NCBI GenBank assembly: GCA_023434855.1
Contig: JAEYSJ010000263.1
Location: 1-17,566 of the forward strand
Source of the DNA: Bacillota bacterium
GTDB taxonomy: Bacteria > Bacillota_C > Negativicutes > JAEYSJ01
Reading direction: 5' to 3'
DNA: 17,566 bases
A model generated the notes under the pieces. That model saw only the letters and a list, made by a program, of their open reading frames with translations. It ran no database searches and was not told the DNA's origin. Positions 15,543 to 17,566 of the stretch are shown in pieces; position 1 is the first letter of the stretch; the number at the start of each line of letters is the position of its first letter. Made by a program: the position numbers and the translations under genes.

Positions 15543-15842
15543 TTTTTCCAGGACGTAATATTCTATTGCCCGGATTTTTTCAAAGATAACTGGCGTAATT
15601 TCCAAACCATATATTTCCGCTACAGTATTCATTGCATTGTAGTCTAAACCGACTGCCCCATTCATACCCGTTCGCCATTGTGTGCTAATCCGGCACCACA
15701 ATTTCCAGGCCTGCTGGTTTTCCTTTAGCAGTTTAGGGCAACGGTCCGCACAATTCTCACAATCGGCCTGAGGATCTATCTGACGATGAGCCGCGCAATA
15801 CTCAGCCCCGCCGCCAGCATACCATTCCCAGACCGCTAAGAG
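15513..15842 (-). CDS. T-type extension of the tail chaperone, made by -1 frameshift
   Basis: This -1 frame adds 109 residues after Asn93 of the upstream chaperone, giving a 202-residue fusion. It has no ribosome-binding site or ATG of its own near the overlap. A TTG at 15701 could open the frame but would remove the first half. The sequence begins LLAVWEWYAGGGAEYC and contains Cys109, 121, 124, 128 and 143 of the fusion. It then has WRTGMNGAVGLDYNAM, typical of the DUF1799-type T domains of tail chaperones. In lambda the G-T fusion brings tube subunits to the tape measure. The frame closes inside a long inverted repeat, 52 bases before the tape measure. Confidence 0.85.
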   Translation of the reverse strand, partial: LLAVWEWYAGGGAEYCAAHRQIDPQADCENCADRCPKLLKENQQAWKLWCRISTQWRTGMNGAVGLDYNAMNTVAEIYGLEITPVIFEKIRAIEYYVLEKAQKAASNAS

Positions 15843-16120
15843 TTTTTTGTTTCATCGTTTTCCGTTATTTGAAGACCATAAGTCTTACGAAATGTTGAAT
15901 GACAAAGCTCATTCAGCTTATCGCATGGAATTGTATCGAGTGCATAGTCTTGATAAACATTATCCAGAATCCAGTCATTCATTTCTGCAGTTAACCGGAT
16001 AGGAGATACTTTCTTTTCAAGATCCATAAACACCGGATCAAAGCCTGATGCCCTAAATTTTTTCACCTCTTGCCGAGTCATAGCCCGTGATTCAGGCATT
16101 TGCAAATTCTTGTTGTCCAT
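15836..16120 (-). CDS. Tail assembly chaperone (G-like)
   Basis: This 94-residue protein starts after TAAGGAGGAG, where the TAA is the tube gene stop. It sits between tube and tape measure, the standard place for G-like chaperones. It is charged and helical, with FRASGFDPVFMDLEKK near residue 22-37 and a small core near IPCDKLNELCHSTF. Its last codons are ACA AAA AAC TCT TAG, so the stop comes two codons after a slippery heptamer. The short form would be the main product and the frameshifted G-T form the minor one. Function (coating the tape measure before tube assembly) is inferred from lambda. Confidence 0.85.
   Translation of the reverse strand: MDNKNLQMPESRAMTRQEVKKFRASGFDPVFMDLEKKVSPIRLTAEMNDWILDNVYQDYALDTIPCDKLNELCHSTFRKTYGLQITENDETKNS
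15842..15848 (-). promoter_or_regulatory. -1 frameshift slippery site A AAA AAC
   Basis: The heptamer AAAAAAC is in the right phase (ACA AAA AAC) for tandem slippage by one base back. It sits two codons before the G-like stop. The -1 frame is open from here for 109 codons. No stimulatory stem-loop could be assigned with confidence; CTGAG/CTCAG about 35-75 bases downstream is a weak candidate. Confidence 0.85.
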
Positions 16121-16131
16121 GTAGCTCCTCC

Positions 16132-17082
16132 TTAGACGTAAGCGGCCTGCGAATTAGTCAGTGTGGCCACAATTACCGAATTACCTGTGCCGTTTTGATA
16201 ATAAGCCCGATAGGGCAATTCAATAAAAATTCCTTTACTTCCCTCGATTCCCGGGGAAGTTTGCTCATACATTACTTCTTCCATAAAAAACTCTAAACTG
16301 GATGTTCCGGAATTCAACTTCAGCTTTAATGAACTTTCCGTATTATTAATGGCTTTATTCAGTAACGTAGTATTTTGGAACAGCGCCTTAATTGTTCCTG
16401 TCACTTTTACAATTCCTTCAACCAAGTCCGCACGAACCCCATTACTCCCCAGTGCAAAAGTATCTCCATCCAGACCAAATTCAATATTCATGTCCGCACT
16501 TACCACCGTTGCAATAGCAGCGCCCCCTTCTTCCACGCTGCCTTGGAAAGCAGAAAAGCGATTTAGTACACTATCCGTCAGTGTTGAACTAAAGGGTGAA
16601 TTTCCTAATGTGCGCTTTGCTCCCATAATGTCGATACTGCCTGTAAGCTCACTGTTATTAAGAGCTAATGCCAGTGAAAATTTTGAGATTTTACAACCGT
16701 TAAATAACTCATACGTGTTAATATCAGGAAACTGTTGCTCAAAAGCCAATGATTTCTGCGTATTTCCTAATGTAAATTTATGTGTATACGGACCTGCTCC
16801 CATTGTTGCCGGATCACCAAACATCCCACGCAGCCAATGACCAATTGCAATCTGATCAATCGGAATAACCACATTGCCTGAAACATCAATATTGCCGCGA
16901 CCTGCTTGAACAGGATCCCGCCTGCCAGTAATAGTAACAGATTCAATTAAATTTTGCTTGACTGCTATTTTTGAACTATTGATTGGCAGTAGAATACCTG
17001 CCGGAGAGGATGGTAGTGTTCCATATGTAGTTTCAAAACATGCTGCTAGGCGCGCATTGCCGCCTCTTGCTGTAATTGACAT
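16132..17082 (-). CDS. Major tail tube protein
   Basis: This 316-residue protein is the likely tube subunit, placed directly before the chaperones. ATG at 17082 is chosen because AAGGAG lies 8 bases upstream; the GTG at 17091 overlaps that site and is unlikely. The N-terminus SITARGGNARLAACFETTYGT is typical of Firmicutes-type tube proteins (Phage_tube_2 family). The rest is beta-rich with alternating polar and hydrophobic residues, including GRGNIDVSGNVVIPID and repeated Gly/Ser turns. It is longer than lambda gpV, so it may carry an extra surface domain, perhaps in the second half. The gene ends inside the ribosome-binding site of the G-like gene. The family name is by eye and less sure than the role. 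Confidence 0.85.
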   Translation of the reverse strand: MSITARGGNARLAACFETTYGTLPSSPAGILLPINSSKIAVKQNLIESVTITGRRDPVQAGRGNIDVSGNVVIPIDQIAIGHWLRGMFGDPATMGAGPYTHKFTLGNTQKSLAFEQQFPDINTYELFNGCKISKFSLALALNNSELTGSIDIMGAKRTLGNSPFSSTLTDSVLNRFSAFQGSVEEGGAAIATVVSADMNIEFGLDGDTFALGSNGVRADLVEGIVKVTGTIKALFQNTTLLNKAINNTESSLKLKLNSGTSSLEFFMEEVMYEQTSPGIEGSKGIFIELPYRAYYQNGTGNSVIVATLTNSQAAYV

Positions 17083-17104
17083 TAATTTCACTCCTTAGAA
17101 AAAT

Positions 17105-17257
17105 TTATTTCTTATCTCCCTTAATGATTGAAATATCCCAGGATAGGTTACATGAAATCACCCCCTCTAAAGAAACAGCCACAGTTACCTGTGACTTGAG
17201 GAAAGTCCGTTTGCTTTTCAATTTACAGAGTTCTTCTCCTATTTTTAATCCGTACAT
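17105..17257 (-). CDS. Possible small 50-aa protein before the tube gene
   Basis: An ATG frame at 17257 gives 50 residues: MYGLKIGEELCKLKSKR, then SQVTVAVSLEGVISCNLSW and DISIIKGDKK. The C-terminal half alternates like beta strands and looks protein-like. No good ribosome-binding site precedes the ATG. It ends 22 bases before the tube start. The first 21 bases match the left 21-nt repeat, which is non-coding there, and the middle contains a terminator-like hairpin. So the stretch could instead be a regulatory leader. Function unknown. Confidence 0.3.
   Translation of the reverse strand: MYGLKIGEELCKLKSKRTFLKSQVTVAVSLEGVISCNLSWDISIIKGDKK
17177..17196 (-). other. Terminator-like hairpin with the same core as two terminators
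   Basis: AGTCACAG / CTGTGGCT form an 8-bp stem (one G-U pair) around GUAA on the minus strand. The core CACAG-GUAA-CTGTG is like those at 4641 and 91. The following GTTTCTTTAGAGG is a poor T-tract, so termination would be weak. It sits 95 bases before the tube start. Confidence 0.5.
17236..17256. repeat. 21-nt repeat, right copy
   Basis: This matches 19-39 with one mismatch in the same orientation. On the minus strand it contains TGTACGGAT and AATAGGAG, the latter like a ribosome-binding site. It lies about 40 bases upstream of the 17177 hairpin. Confidence 0.7.
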
Positions 17258-17292
17258 TTTCTGCACACTTTGGCTGCAGTCAATTAAAAAAT

Positions 17293-17478
17293 TTATAAAA
17301 TAATACTTTGTGAATCCTTCATCTTGTAAAAGCGCTTATTGCTTCGTCGCCAGCTGACATCCAGCGTATTCAGCTGAGAATGGACTTTTTTGGCCTTTTC
17401 TTTAATTTCTTCTTCCGTTAAATCCAGGCATTGGTTACGATATGCCTCTTCTATTTCCATTAATGTATAATATTTCAC
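17293..17478 (-). CDS. Hypothetical small charged protein upstream of tail tube
   Basis: This 61-residue protein starts at GTG 17478, chosen because AAGGAGG lies 7 bases upstream. An ATG at 17523 would extend it by 15 residues but has no ribosome-binding site and overlaps the previous gene. The sequence VKYYTLMEIEEAYRNQ, TEEEIKEKAKKV and SWRRSNKRFYKM is helical, highly charged and probably cytoplasmic. There is no membrane segment. The family is not recognised. Its start lies 4 bases after the stop of the upstream gene, so the two are likely coupled. In lambda-type phages the tail terminator and tail completion genes lie here, but nothing in this short sequence supports either role. Confidence 0.6.
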   Translation of the reverse strand: MKYYTLMEIEEAYRNQCLDLTEEEIKEKAKKVHSQLNTLDVSWRRSNKRFYKMKDSQSIIL

Positions 17479-17482
17479 TCCA

Positions 17483-17566
17483 CTACCTCCTTCTTTTGAC
17501 TGAACGCGGTACTTGTTTGGCATTTAGATAATCCGTTATATAGATAAACGCGCGGTGGATATTGTA
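17483..17566 (-). CDS. C-terminal end of an unknown upstream gene (partial)
   Basis: A frame open from the window edge gives 27 residues, YNIHRAFIYITDYLNAKQ then VPRSVKRRR, ending at TAG 17485-17483. The stop sits between the AGGAGG site and the GTG of the next gene, a typical coupled junction. By position it could be a head-tail connector or tail completion gene; the fragment is too short to name. Confidence 0.5.
   Translation of the reverse strand, partial: YNIHRAFIYITDYLNAKQVPRSVKRRR

Noticed and set aside
15513..15701. Separate 62-aa gene starting at TTG 15701
   Set aside because: There is no ribosome-binding site before the TTG, the frame is open and domain-like upstream, and the slippery heptamer explains its translation better.
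16349..16840. 163-codon plus-strand frame opposite the tube gene
   Set aside because: It is antisense to a well-supported structural gene, has no start signal, and shows no recognisable domain.
17082..17091. GTG 17091 as the tube start
   Set aside because: The GTG overlaps AAGGAG, leaving no spacing, while ATG 17082 has a normal 8-base spacing.
1..17566. tRNA genes, CRISPR arrays, insertion sequences, attachment sites
   Set aside because: No cloverleaf-like sequence, regularly spaced short repeats, transposase-like protein or integrase was seen on reading both strands; subtle cases could be missed without computation.

Overview
The window holds the tail-morphogenesis module of a long, flexible-tailed (siphovirus) phage, almost certainly an integrated prophage. 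Every convincing gene lies on the minus strand, so transcription runs from high to low coordinates. The order matches the lambda tail operon: tail tube (17082-16132), G/T-type assembly chaperones joined by a predicted -1 frameshift (16120-15513), tape measure (15460-13475), then M-, L- and K-like tip genes (13458-12090). A giant I+J fusion (12112-6818) and two side or central fibres (6781-5090 and 4597-353) follow. No capsid, lysis, integration or regulatory genes are visible, and neither prophage end is in the window.

Host: the genes have strong Firmicutes-type AGGAGG ribosome-binding sites and moderate-to-low GC. The tip, however, is the J/K/L/M type usual in phages of cells with an outer membrane. 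Together this suggests a diderm Firmicute such as a Negativicute (Sporomusa/Pelosinus-like). That is inference; no host gene is present to settle it.

Layout in transcription order: the last 27 codons of an unknown gene (17566-17483); a coupled 61-aa gene (17478-17293); a 190-bp stretch with a possible 50-aa gene and a hairpin; the tube; the chaperones with slippery site A AAA AAC at 15848-15842; a long inverted repeat at the chaperone/tape boundary; the tape measure; three small tip genes with overlapping or near-touching ends; J, whose stop codon sits inside a terminator hairpin; fibre A; a 490-bp decayed intergenic region with a terminator; fibre B; a 55-aa coiled-coil gene; and a second, related terminator.

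How the parts work together: the chaperones coat the tape measure, which sets tail length. Tube subunits polymerise around it. The L/M/K/J proteins build the tip, with NlpC/P60 as a likely wall-cutting enzyme. J and the fibres bind the host surface. The most informative observations are the frameshift signal with a cysteine-rich extension, a duplicated fibre/small-gene/terminator cassette in which one small-gene copy has decayed, a shared 108-residue C-terminal module on two otherwise unrelated fibres, and a 21-nt repeat with related hairpins at both edges of the module. I found no clear sign of a wholly new system; the small 55-aa fibre-linked protein and its decayed twin are the least explained element.
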